In this document: positions 1 through 6,363 of the stretch, piece after piece
Position numbering within the stretch: position 1 is the stretch's first letter
Layout: each line of letters starts with the position of its first letter
NCBI GenBank assembly: GCA_944363005.1
Contig: CALVTV010000171.1
Coordinates: forward strand, 1-6,376
DNA from: an uncultured Clostridia bacterium
GTDB taxonomy: Bacteria > Bacillota > Clostridia > Christensenellales > Aristaeellaceae
Reading direction: 5' to 3'
Length of the DNA stretch: 6,376 nucleotides
The notes under the pieces: generated by a model
What the model was told of the DNA's origin: nothing
What the model saw: the letters and a program-made list of their open reading frames with translations, nothing else
Databases searched by the model: none
Position numbers and translations under genes: made by a program

Positions 1-12
1 ACAGTTCCCCAT
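1..12 (-). CDS. Possible start of a further operon gene (only four codons in window)
   Basis: The minus strand has ATG at 12-10, with AGGAAGG (25-19) ending 6 bases before it, in a different frame from the lyase. The lyase has already reached 607 codons, so a short overlap with a following gene is plausible. Nothing can be said about the product, and the motif could be chance within lyase coding sequence. Confidence 0.25.
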
Positions 13-1822
13 TGTATTCCTTCCTCTCCATGGTAAATGTCCGTTCGTGAATTTCTGCCGCCTCTGCCGTGAGCGTCAAACGCCAAAGGCTTCCCGGATA
101 GTTTTTCGCCATGCGCGCATCCGTTACGGGCATCTCTTCCGCTTGCACGGTCAACGCCGCATCATGGCGCATCGTCATCGCGCCGAACGTGACATTACCC
201 GGCGCAAGCGACGGCTTTTCGCGCAGCATAAACACGAAAGTCACCGGCCTTGGGCGATCGAACACAACGCGGTCATGCAGGCTCACGCCGTTTTCGCGAA
301 CCTGAAGCGTTCTCTCGAGCGCGCGCAATCCCGCCTCTTTCGGATAAGCGGCGGCAATGTCCATGCGTGCGCCCGTCTCATCCGCCTCGACGTCGCATGC
401 CCGAAACGCACGCCCGGCCGCCTGCTCCATTCCATCCACCAACGGCACATTGTGATTCCGCGAGCGCGTCTGCATGAGCGTATAGCGTTGTGGGCCAAAC
501 GTACTGGCCGTATAAATGCAATTGCCCATGTCCACAATCTGCGGCTTGCCATCCACGTAGAGAATCAGGCTTCCGATGTCGTTGTGGTTGTGGCTTTCCC
601 CATTGTGTCCGCCCTTGATCGCGGCAAAGACGCCACCCCTTCGCCAGCAGAACACCTGCAAATCCGGCAGCGCAGAAAACGTAGGCACATCGGGTTCTTC
701 CTCCAGCGGCAGTTCCGCAAAGAGGGTCAGCAGCACGCGGTTCATCTGCGGCGTATCCAGAGGGCGCACGCCCTCATGCCGCGCGCAGATTTTTGCGCCC
801 AGCGCACAGAGCGCAGGCTGCCGCGTGCGAAGACCAAAGCGGTAAATGCGCTCCCCGTCCATCTGCGGGCATGCGTCACAGTCGGCAAAGTTGAGGAAAT
901 AGGGGCCATCGATATGCGCAAAGAGCGGGAATGCGGCGATGTTACGGATCTTTGGCTCGTCGTAGAAGCTAACCAGCCCGCCCGTCGCCGCGTATACGCT
1001 CTCCAGCGCATCCAAAAGCGCCGCACCAGCCATATTGAAATACCCGGCTCCCTCGTCGCATCCGCCATCTTCGGGCATGACGGCCAAATAGCTGTCCAGC
1101 ATCCGCAGCCCGCGCGCCACACCCGCGCTTCGCCTGTACGCATCGCGTTCGAGCAGCAACAATACATCCAGCACATTGGAGACGATCCACGGCGTCCAAT
1201 TGTTCACGTCCTTGCGGATCATACCCATCCACCAGAAGTCGTCGTGCGTCGTAAACGGGGTAATCACCCGCCGGTCGATCTCCTGGCGCACCCGCCTGGC
1301 AATCAGCGGGCTGATCCCGTCCAGCCGGTCCTCGAGCAAATAGAGGATATCCGCCAGCGTCGCGGCCGTCTGCGCCGCAAACAGATCCACATAGGGATTG
1401 GTCACGTCCGGCAGCGGCCGCTCATTCATCGGCGGGCACCCCGGATGGTCGCTTCCGTTGTGCGCGCTGAGCACCCACGTGCTCTCCTCGCAGATGCACC
1501 AGATTCCATCCACCACAGCATCCAAAAAGGCGCCATCATTCTGTACGCATTCCGCCAACGCCGCACCGATGAGCCGGTTGCGCCGGGTAAAATACGGGTT
1601 TTCATAGACCTGCCTGTCGCCTGTTCTGGAAAACGCCAGGAACTGCGTGGCCGTGAGCATCGGATAGCCGTCAAGCGCTTCTCGCCCCCAGACCAGCAGC
1701 GCCTGCCGTTTCGTCTCCGGCAGCCCCTCCCACTTGGCGCGTTCCTGCCTGCGCGGGAACGGCGCATAGGCCTGCGGTGGGCAAAGCGGCAGCGTATGCC
1801 GGTTCAGATACTGTGCAAACAC
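1..1822 (-). CDS. Heparinase II/III-family polysaccharide/oligosaccharide lyase, 3' end cut by window edge
   Basis: Reading the minus strand from GTG at 1822 gives 607 uninterrupted codons to the left edge with no stop, so the C-terminus is missing. Residues about 1-370 look like the alpha-helical toroid of the family, with an NNWTPW stretch at 207-212 and GCDEGAGYF at 254-262. The beta-sandwich part contains SHNHNDIGSLILYVDG at 410-425, the family hallmark. Known enzymes (heparinase II, PL21; relatives in PL12, PL15 and PL17) use a Tyr and a His in these regions for beta-elimination of uronate-containing glycans; by position Tyr261 and His411 or His413 are the candidates. The N-terminus (MFAQYLNRHTLPL) has no signal peptide, so the enzyme is probably cytoplasmic and acts on imported oligosaccharides. 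It is the fourth operon gene, 19 bases after the permease. GTG is chosen because no ATG is available in frame after the upstream stop and a GGAGG lies 8 bases before it. The substrate cannot be told from sequence. Confidence 0.88.
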   Translation of the reverse strand, partial: MFAQYLNRHTLPLCPPQAYAPFPRRQERAKWEGLPETKRQALLVWGREALDGYPMLTATQFLAFSRTGDRQVYENPYFTRRNRLIGAALAECVQNDGAFLDAVVDGIWCICEESTWVLSAHNGSDHPGCPPMNERPLPDVTNPYVDLFAAQTAATLADILYLLEDRLDGISPLIARRVRQEIDRRVITPFTTHDDFWWMGMIRKDVNNWTPWIVSNVLDVLLLLERDAYRRSAGVARGLRMLDSYLAVMPEDGGCDEGAGYFNMAGAALLDALESVYAATGGLVSFYDEPKIRNIAAFPLFAHIDGPYFLNFADCDACPQMDGERIYRFGLRTRQPALCALGAKICARHEGVRPLDTPQMNRVLLTLFAELPLEEEPDVPTFSALPDLQVFCWRRGGVFAAIKGGHNGESHNHNDIGSLILYVDGKPQIVDMGNCIYTASTFGPQRYTLMQTRSRNHNVPLVDGMEQAAGRAFRACDVEADETGARMDIAAAYPKEAGLRALERTLQVRENGVSLHDRVVFDRPRPVTFVFMLREKPSLAPGNVTFGAMTMRHDAALTVQAEEMPVTDARMAKNYPGSLWRLTLTAEAAEIHERTFTMERKEYNGEL

Positions 1823-1830
1823 GTTTTCAT

Positions 1831-1835
1831 CCTCC
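1831..1835 (-). promoter_or_regulatory. Ribosome-binding site that fixes the GTG start of the lyase gene
   Basis: The minus strand reads GGAGG, followed by 8 bases and then GTG at 1822. A nearer ATG at 1830 directly abuts the GGAGG and opens a frame of only eight codons, so GTG is the better start. The motif lies inside the 19-base gap after the permease stop, which fits tight co-translation in one operon. Confidence 0.75.
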
Positions 1836-1841
1836 GAAGTT

Positions 1842-2699
1842 TTATCCCTTCATGCCGGTCGTGGCAATGCCTTCGATGAAGTAACGCTGCAGGAAGAGGA
1901 ACACCACCGCCACCGGAAGCAGCGAGCACAGCGAAGCCGCCATAATCAGGTTGTAATCGGCGGAATAGGCCTGAATGAAGCGCCGCAAACCGACCTGAAT
2001 CGTCTTGCGCAGATCCGTGGTCAAGTAGATCATCGGGCCCATGTAATCGTTCCAGGTGTTCACAAACGTAAAGATACACAGCGTAGCGATCGCCGGTTTG
2101 GCCAGCGGCAGAATGATGCGCGCCCAAATGCCGTACTCGCTCAATCCGTCGATGCGGGCCGCTTCGCTCAAGTCGTTCGGAATGCCCATATAGAACTGAC
2201 GCATCAGGAACACGCCGAAAGCCGAGAAGCTCTGCAGCGCCACCAGCGCCCAAATCGTATCATACAGGCCAACGGAGCGCATCATGATGAACTGCGGCAC
2301 CATGTAGACCTGCCACGGCACAGCAATGGTGCCGATATAGCACATGAACAGGAAATCGCGGCCTTTGAAATTCATCTTGGCGAACGCATACGCCGCAAAG
2401 GAAGACGTCAGAATCTGCATGAACGTGACGATCACCGCAAGCACAGCGGTGTTCTTGAAATACGCCATCAACGGCACACGTTCCCAGATCTGCAAATAGT
2501 TCTCCCAATGGAACTCCTCGGGAATCCACTTCATCGGAATGGAAAAGACGTCAACGCTCGTTTTGAGCGAGGAGGATACCATCCAGACGAAAGGCACCAG
2601 CGCCACCACCGTCAGCATCAGCAGCAGCACATATTTGAGCACGGAAATCAGCATTTGGCCGGCGGTTTTCGGCCCTCTGTTGATCGTCGCAGCAGTCAT
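1842..2699 (-). CDS. ABC sugar transporter permease, MalG/CUT1 type
   Basis: This 285-residue integral membrane protein is one half of the importer's membrane channel. Hydrophobic segments lie near 21-43, 84-106, 116-140, 148-170, 199-222 and 251-268, the usual six for this subfamily. The cytoplasmic EAA loop that docks the ATPase is clear at 179-198 (EAARIDG...ILP). The C-terminus (QRYFIEGIATTGMKG) is typical of MalG-like proteins of the carbohydrate uptake-1 (CUT1) family, which bring in oligosaccharides, polyols or glycerol phosphates. A purine-rich AGGGAGGGGG ends 6 bases before the ATG and overlaps the stop of the preceding permease gene 15 bases away, which suggests translational coupling. 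The family is certain; the transported sugar is not visible from sequence. The neighbouring lyase suggests an acidic oligosaccharide. Confidence 0.95.
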   Translation of the reverse strand: MTAATINRGPKTAGQMLISVLKYVLLLMLTVVALVPFVWMVSSSLKTSVDVFSIPMKWIPEEFHWENYLQIWERVPLMAYFKNTAVLAVIVTFMQILTSSFAAYAFAKMNFKGRDFLFMCYIGTIAVPWQVYMVPQFIMMRSVGLYDTIWALVALQSFSAFGVFLMRQFYMGIPNDLSEAARIDGLSEYGIWARIILPLAKPAIATLCIFTFVNTWNDYMGPMIYLTTDLRKTIQVGLRRFIQAYSADYNLIMAASLCSLLPVAVVFLFLQRYFIEGIATTGMKG

Positions 2700-2714
2700 C
2701 GCAATCCCCCTCCC

Positions 2715-3659
2715 TTACATGTAGTTGACCCACTTCTTCTCGCCGCGGAACTGCACGAACGTGACCAGCAGCACGATCGCCAGCAGCACCATGGAGACCG
2801 CGCTCGCGACGCCATACTGCGCCGACGTTGCGATGCCCTCGCCGCCAAAGCTCAGCTCGAAGATATACGTCACCAGCATCTTGGTGGAGCGGCCCGGTCC
2901 TCCCTGCGTCATGATCGCGACCACATCGTAGATCTTGAAGCAGGAGATGATCAGCATGATGGATACGAAGAACGTCGTCGGCGTAAGCATCGGCAGGGTG
3001 ACTTTGGTGAACTTCTGCCAACCGTTGGCGCCGTCCATCGTCGCCGCCTCGTACAGCTCGGCCGGCACGCCCTGCAGGCCCGCCAGATACATGACCATGT
3101 AATATCCCGCGTTGCGCCAGACGCTCACGATGATGATCGCCCAGATTGCCAAATCGCGGCTGGATGTCCAGCTCTTGGTCATGTTAAAGCCCAAAAGGTT
3201 GAGCATCTGGTTCACAGGGCCGTTCTTCATCAGCAGGAAATTCCAGCAGACGCAGATCGCCACCAGCGACGCCACGTACGGGAAGAAGAACACGGCGCGG
3301 AAAAACTTCGCGCCCTTGACTGCCTTGTTGAGCACCAGCGCCAGCCCCAGCGCACAGGCAATGGTCAGCGGCACCGTAGCCACCGTATAGAAGACCGTAT
3401 TTTTGAGGGCGATGCCCAGATTGCTCTTGGTGAAACTGAAATCCTTGAAAATATAAAAGAAGTTATCCAGTCCGGCCCATGTGATTTTTGAACCGCCGCT
3501 CCAGTCCATGAACGCCAGAACGACCGAGAAGATCACCGGGATCAGGGTAAAGACGACAAATCCAATAAAGTTGGGCGCCAAGAAGGAATACGCCACGAGC
3601 GTGTTGTGTCTTTCAAGCCGCCCCATCTTTCGGCTCGTGTTGACCGCGCTCTTTGTCAT
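2715..3659 (-). CDS. ABC sugar transporter permease, MalF/UgpA type
   Basis: This 314-residue permease should pair with the MalG-type protein to form the heteromeric channel. Its N-terminal cytoplasmic tail (to about residue 20) is followed by hydrophobic stretches near 21-50, 85-110, 118-144, 171-196, 227-250 and 282-304. The EAA loop that contacts the ATPase is at 204-223 (EAATMDG...TLP). The MTQGGPGRST segment at 250-259, before the last helix, is a usual MalF/UgpA-family sign. The ATG is preceded by an AAAGGAAG motif with 8 bases of spacing. It lies 93 bases downstream of the binding-protein gene, and that gap holds a hairpin, so its expression may be lower than that of the binding protein. 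It encodes no ATP-binding cassette, and none is present in the window. Confidence 0.95.
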   Translation of the reverse strand: MTKSAVNTSRKMGRLERHNTLVAYSFLAPNFIGFVVFTLIPVIFSVVLAFMDWSGGSKITWAGLDNFFYIFKDFSFTKSNLGIALKNTVFYTVATVPLTIACALGLALVLNKAVKGAKFFRAVFFFPYVASLVAICVCWNFLLMKNGPVNQMLNLLGFNMTKSWTSSRDLAIWAIIIVSVWRNAGYYMVMYLAGLQGVPAELYEAATMDGANGWQKFTKVTLPMLTPTTFFVSIMLIISCFKIYDVVAIMTQGGPGRSTKMLVTYIFELSFGGEGIATSAQYGVASAVSMVLLAIVLLVTFVQFRGEKKWVNYM

Positions 3660-3705
3660 CGCTCACACTTCCTTTCCTCTGATTCAAGCGTACCGCATAA
3701 ACCTC

Positions 3706-3738
3706 AAAAGAGGGGGGCGCGTCACCGCCTCCCCCTCT
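3706..3738 (-). terminator. Intercistronic hairpin with short U tract (partial terminator or mRNA-stabilising stem)
   Basis: AGAGGGGG at 3709-3716 is complementary to CCCCCTCT at 3731-3738, with a 14-base loop. Within the loop, GCG (3717-3719) can pair with CGC (3726-3728). In the minus-strand transcript this 8-bp, mostly GC stem begins 14 bases after the binding-protein stop codon and is followed by UUU, four U's counting the last stem base. The U tract is short for a full terminator and the permease genes lie directly downstream, so partial termination or protection of the upstream mRNA from 3' decay is more likely. Such elements are known to keep binding proteins more abundant than their permeases. 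Confidence 0.55.
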
Positions 3739-3752
3739 CTTGCCATACGCGA

Positions 3753-4997
3753 TTACTTCGCAATAAATTCCGCAGCGCGCTCTTCCATCTCCGCAATACC
3801 CTCGTCAATGGTCAGCTCACGGGTCATGATGAGGCTGTGCTCTTCATTGACAATGGACTTGATCTCGTTGACGCCTTCGCCAATCGGCCACTCCAGCGCA
3901 ATCGAGGTCGGCAGCAGCGCAGCCTTGCTCGTTTCATCGGTCGGGAAGCCGGCGGCAGACGCCATCACTTCAGCAACCGCTTCGCTCACATAAGCCGGAC
4001 GGGTTCCGGTTTCCGCGATGACCTTGGCGCCTTCTTCAGAGCACATCCAGGAGGCGAAATCCCAAGCCGCTTCCTGATTGGCGCTGTGCGCGCTGATCGC
4101 GATGCCGGTCGGGGAGCCGAAGGAAGCGCCGGCTTCCACGCCCTCCAGGTGCGGCACAGCGCAGATGCCCCAGTTGAAGTCCGCCGTACCGTCATTGATG
4201 TAACCGATCAGGGTCGAAACGTACCAGTAGCCCATGGGCATCATCGCGACATTGCCCTGCGCAAACGCGCCGGAGTAATGCAGGCCGGAAGCCTTCAGCT
4301 CGTCGTACGTCATGCAGATGCCATCGTCTTCCAGCTGCTGATACAGCTCATAGAAGTACTTGAGATCCTCGTAGTCGCCATCCGCCAGCGTGTTCACGCC
4401 GTCGCAGACCGACCAGTTCGCCACGGCAGACAGCCAGGTGTGATAATGCGTGCCATACGCACCGGTAGCGCCCGCCACATCCCGAGCGATCTGAGCGTAC
4501 TCATCCCAGGTCCAGTCATTGGTCGGATAAGGCACGTTCGCCGCATCGAACAGGTCCTTGTTGTAGAACATGACCCAGTAGTCCGCGCGGAACGGCAGCG
4601 CATACTGCTTGCCATCCCCAACGTTGACGTAGCAGGTGTCCATGCCCGCATACTTGGTCATGTCCACGCCATCGGCAGCGATCAGCTCGTCCATGCTGAC
4701 CAGGAAGCCCTCATTGGACCAGTTCTGCATGTCGGAAAGCTCCTTGACGCAGTACAGGTCGGTCGTATCGCCGCCCGCCAGCATGGTGCTGGCCTTGATG
4801 TTGTAATCCTGGGAAGCGAGGTCGACCCACTCGATGACCACATCGGGGTTCGCCGCTTCATAACCGGCCTTGATGGCCGCATAATACGGCGTCGTCGTGA
4901 TGTCCCAACCGGCGACCTTCAGCGTCGTCTCTGCCATAGCCGGCGCCAACGCGGCAACCATCAGCACAGCCAACATCACAGCAAGCAGTTTCTTCAT
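3753..4997 (-). CDS. ABC sugar transporter substrate-binding protein, family 1, with Sec signal peptide
   Basis: This 414-residue extracytoplasmic solute-binding protein captures the sugar and delivers it to the permeases. The start at 4997 follows AAGGAGG at 8 bases' spacing and yields a classic signal peptide: KK, a hydrophobic core at 4-18, then an AMA site with likely cleavage after residue 22. A longer in-frame start at 5120 lies upstream of the predicted transcription start and would bury the signal peptide. Family hallmarks are YALPFRADYWVMFYNKDLF (132-150), FAQGNVAMMPMGYW (245-258) and the FASWMCSEEGAKVIAETGTRPA region (314-335). Many Trp and Tyr residues, such as those at 184-196 and 257-259, are suited to stacking on sugars. 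The length is usual for family 1 (MalE-like) proteins. There is no lipobox cysteine: the first Cys is residue 83, so the usual Gram-positive lipid anchor is missing. The ligand is unknown. Confidence 0.95.
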   Translation of the reverse strand: MKKLLAVMLAVLMVAALAPAMAETTLKVAGWDITTTPYYAAIKAGYEAANPDVVIEWVDLASQDYNIKASTMLAGGDTTDLYCVKELSDMQNWSNEGFLVSMDELIAADGVDMTKYAGMDTCYVNVGDGKQYALPFRADYWVMFYNKDLFDAANVPYPTNDWTWDEYAQIARDVAGATGAYGTHYHTWLSAVANWSVCDGVNTLADGDYEDLKYFYELYQQLEDDGICMTYDELKASGLHYSGAFAQGNVAMMPMGYWYVSTLIGYINDGTADFNWGICAVPHLEGVEAGASFGSPTGIAISAHSANQEAAWDFASWMCSEEGAKVIAETGTRPAYVSEAVAEVMASAAGFPTDETSKAALLPTSIALEWPIGEGVNEIKSIVNEEHSLIMTRELTIDEGIAEMEERAAEFIAK

Positions 4998-5005
4998 TCT
5001 GATTT

Positions 5006-5012
5006 CCTCCTT
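5006..5012 (-). promoter_or_regulatory. Ribosome-binding site that fixes the binding-protein start
   Basis: The minus strand reads AAGGAGG, 8 bases before ATG 4997. It supports the start that gives an N-terminal signal peptide and rules against the 41-residue extension from 5120. Confidence 0.85.
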
Positions 5013-5035
5013 TATTTTTCCAGGCGGCGCAATGA

Positions 5036-5049
5036 TGTAAACGATAACA
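5036..5049. promoter_or_regulatory. Operator O1, LacI-family (or CcpA cre-like) site in the operon leader
   Basis: TGTAAACGATAACA is an imperfect palindrome centred on a CG step; widening it to 5035-5050 gives half-sites matching at 6 of 8 positions. It is 13 of 14 identical to the reverse complement of O2. It lies about 55-70 bases downstream of the predicted transcription start of the operon, where a bound repressor could block elongating polymerase. LacI-family proteins typically bind such CG-centred palindromes. It also fits the cre consensus TGWAARCGYTWNCW except at one position, so binding by a CcpA-like protein is a real alternative. Confidence 0.7.
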
Positions 5050-5111
5050 TTTCCGTTTTTCTCACAGGCAATGCTCGAATTCATCATATTTTCGCCCAAT
5101 CCATTGAGTAC

Positions 5112-5140
5112 ATTATACATGTCGTTCAGTTTTTAGTCAA
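5112..5140 (-). promoter_or_regulatory. Sigma-A-type promoter of the transporter-lyase operon
   Basis: On the minus strand, TTGACT (5140-5135) and a perfect TATAAT (5117-5112) are separated by 17 bases, an almost ideal housekeeping promoter. Transcription should begin near 5105, leaving a leader of about 108 bases before the binding-protein ATG. Operator-like sites lie on both sides, one in the leader and one about 75 bases upstream of the -35, so this strong promoter is probably held down by repression. Confidence 0.8.
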
Positions 5141-5214
5141 GTATTTCGGACGATTTTTTATCAACATTTTCGTGAATTCAATGACGATTTTCATTTTTCC
5201 ATGTGCTCATTGAT

Positions 5215-5228
5215 TGTTACCGTTTACA
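5215..5228. promoter_or_regulatory. Operator O2, LacI-family (or cre-like) site upstream of the regulator promoter
   Basis: TGTTACCGTTTACA read on the opposite strand is TGTAAACGGTAACA, differing from O1 at a single base. It is CG-centred and partly palindromic. It ends 8 bases before the likely -35 of the regulator gene and lies upstream of the oppositely directed operon promoter, so it could serve autoregulation, DNA looping with O1, or both. Like O1 it misses the cre consensus at one position. Confidence 0.68.
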
Positions 5229-5236
5229 TTTTTATC

Positions 5237-5265
5237 TTGCATTTCGATCCTGTATCCCGTATAAT
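5237..5265 (+). promoter_or_regulatory. Promoter of the LacI-family regulator gene
   Basis: A perfect TATAAT (5260-5265) is preceded, at 17 bases' spacing, by TTGCAT (5237-5242), a weak -35 sharing only TTG with consensus. Transcription would start near 5272, about 42 bases before the ATG at 5314. This rules out in-frame starts upstream such as the one at 5203. Confidence 0.65.
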
Positions 5266-5303
5266 GAAAGAAATCCTAGAGGCATGTTCATTTCCATGCA
5301 GAA

Positions 5304-5308
5304 AGAGG
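5304..5308 (+). promoter_or_regulatory. Ribosome-binding site that fixes the regulator start
   Basis: AGAGG ends 5 bases before ATG 5314. A second purine run (TAGAGG, ending at 5282) is only 1 base from ATG 5284 and 13 bases from ATG 5296, both unfavourable. Confidence 0.55.
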
Positions 5309-5313
5309 CTGCT

Positions 5314-6363
5314 ATGAACCGAAAAGTGACCATTTACGATATTGCCCGTGAAGCCGGCGTCTCAACCGCTACCGTCACGCGCGTAACCTCGAATGATCCC
5401 CGCGTCAAGAGCAGCACACGGGAGCGCGTTCAGCGAATCATCGATGCCTACGCGTATACGCCCAGCGCCTCTGCGCGCGATCTTGAGCGCGGACAGTCCA
5501 AGACCATCGCGCTGGTTCTGCCGCAAATCATCAACCCCTACTTCACCCGCATATTCAACTCCGCCAACGAAGAGGCCATTGCCAACGGCTATTCCCTCTG
5601 GTTGGTTCAATCTCCGGATCACAAGCCCATTCCCCGCACCCTGACAGAGGAGCTGATTCGCCGGCGGTTGGATGGCGTCTTGTTTGCGGGCAATATTTGG
5701 AGCACCGATCGTTCCGGCCTGTCCGAAGCGCTGTCACGCCTGCGCCATCACATGCCCGTCGTCGCCATCTGCCCGCCCAACGCCAAGCTGGACTGCATCT
5801 GTATTCACAGCGATTTGGTCGGGTGTGCCCGCCTGCCGGTGCGCCATCTGCACACGCTGGGCCACCGGCGAATCGCCTTTATCGGCGGCTCTCTGCTGGA
5901 GGGGGATTCCAGCCAGCGCGGTCAGAACTTTCTGGAGGAACTGCGCGCGCTCGGCCTGCCCGACGATCCCGCCTACCACCTGGATTGCGGATACGACGCC
6001 GAAAGCGGCGAACGCGCCGTGCTCCGCCTGCTCTCCGGTCTCGAACGCAAGCGCTGGCCCACGGCCCTGATCGCCTTTAACGACCTGGTCGCCCTGGGCG
6101 CCCTCAAACAGATCAAACAGATGGGTTTGCGCGTCCCGGACGACATGGCGCTCATCGGCTGCGACAACCAGTTCTTCTGCCCGTATACCGATCCGCCGCT
6201 GACCTCCGTGGACCTCTATCCCGAGGAGATGGCGCGCAGCGCGGTGCGTGAACTGCTCATTGCGCGAGAAAACAACGCCTCGTCTTTCAGTCTCGTCCGC
6301 GAATCATCTCTGATTGTTCGGGAAAGTTGCGGCGCAAAGCTCGGTTACCGCAAGCTCGAATAA
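5314..6363 (+). CDS. LacI-family transcriptional regulator
   Basis: This 349-residue protein has the family's usual size and layout. The helix-turn-helix at about 5-24 (VTIYDIAREAGVSTATVTRV) is followed by a third helix near 33-46 and a hinge helix at 50-57 (PSASARDL). Leu57 is the residue that in LacI/PurR wedges into the central CG step of the operator, and both sites upstream have such a centre. Residues from about 62 form the periplasmic-binding-protein-like sensor and dimer domain, with INPYF at 73-77 and IGCDNQFFCPYTDPPLTSVD near the end. ATG 5314 is chosen because it puts the helix-turn-helix at the N-terminus and follows AGAGG by 5 bases. In-frame ATGs at 5284 and 5296 lie within the predicted leader but have poorly spaced ribosome-binding sites. 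Divergent from the transporter-lyase operon, it is most likely its local regulator, usually a repressor relieved by a sugar. The inducer is unknown. Confidence 0.95.
   Translation: MNRKVTIYDIAREAGVSTATVTRVTSNDPRVKSSTRERVQRIIDAYAYTPSASARDLERGQSKTIALVLPQIINPYFTRIFNSANEEAIANGYSLWLVQSPDHKPIPRTLTEELIRRRLDGVLFAGNIWSTDRSGLSEALSRLRHHMPVVAICPPNAKLDCICIHSDLVGCARLPVRHLHTLGHRRIAFIGGSLLEGDSSQRGQNFLEELRALGLPDDPAYHLDCGYDAESGERAVLRLLSGLERKRWPTALIAFNDLVALGALKQIKQMGLRVPDDMALIGCDNQFFCPYTDPPLTSVDLYPEEMARSAVRELLIARENNASSFSLVRESSLIVRESCGAKLGYRKLE

Noticed and set aside
1804..1830. Short minus-strand frame MKTCLHSI before the lyase, as a leader peptide
   Set aside because: Its ATG touches the GGAGG motif with no spacing, so it is unlikely to be translated. 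The GTG start is correctly spaced.
47..1879. 610-codon plus-strand open frame
   Set aside because: It is codon-aligned antisense to the lyase gene and stays open because that gene uses no TTA, CTA or TCA codons. The product is rich in Arg, His and Pro, has no recognisable domain, and lacks a ribosome-binding site.
2508..3491. 327-codon plus-strand open frame
   Set aside because: It is antisense to parts of both permease genes, in the codon-aligned frame. Its His-, Gln- and Arg-rich translation is typical of such shadows.
4998..5120. 41-residue N-terminal extension of the binding protein
   Set aside because: Its ATG at 5120 lies upstream of the -10 box, so it would not be in the mRNA, and it would move the signal peptide inward. 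ATG 4997 has an excellent ribosome-binding site.
3606..5213. 535-codon plus-strand open frame
   Set aside because: It is codon-aligned antisense to the binding-protein gene and runs through the hairpin, both operon regulatory elements and the 5' end of the first permease. The translation has no domain character, while the opposite strand is an unmistakable binding protein.
5282..5299. Small inverted repeat GCATG/CATGC in the regulator leader
   Set aside because: It has only five base pairs with an 8-base loop, no U tract and no match to a known riboswitch or attenuator; chance is sufficient.
5203..5313. 37-residue N-terminal extension of the LacI-family regulator
   Set aside because: It begins upstream of the predicted promoter and crosses the O2 operator. 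The helix-turn-helix belongs at the N-terminus, which ATG 5314 gives.
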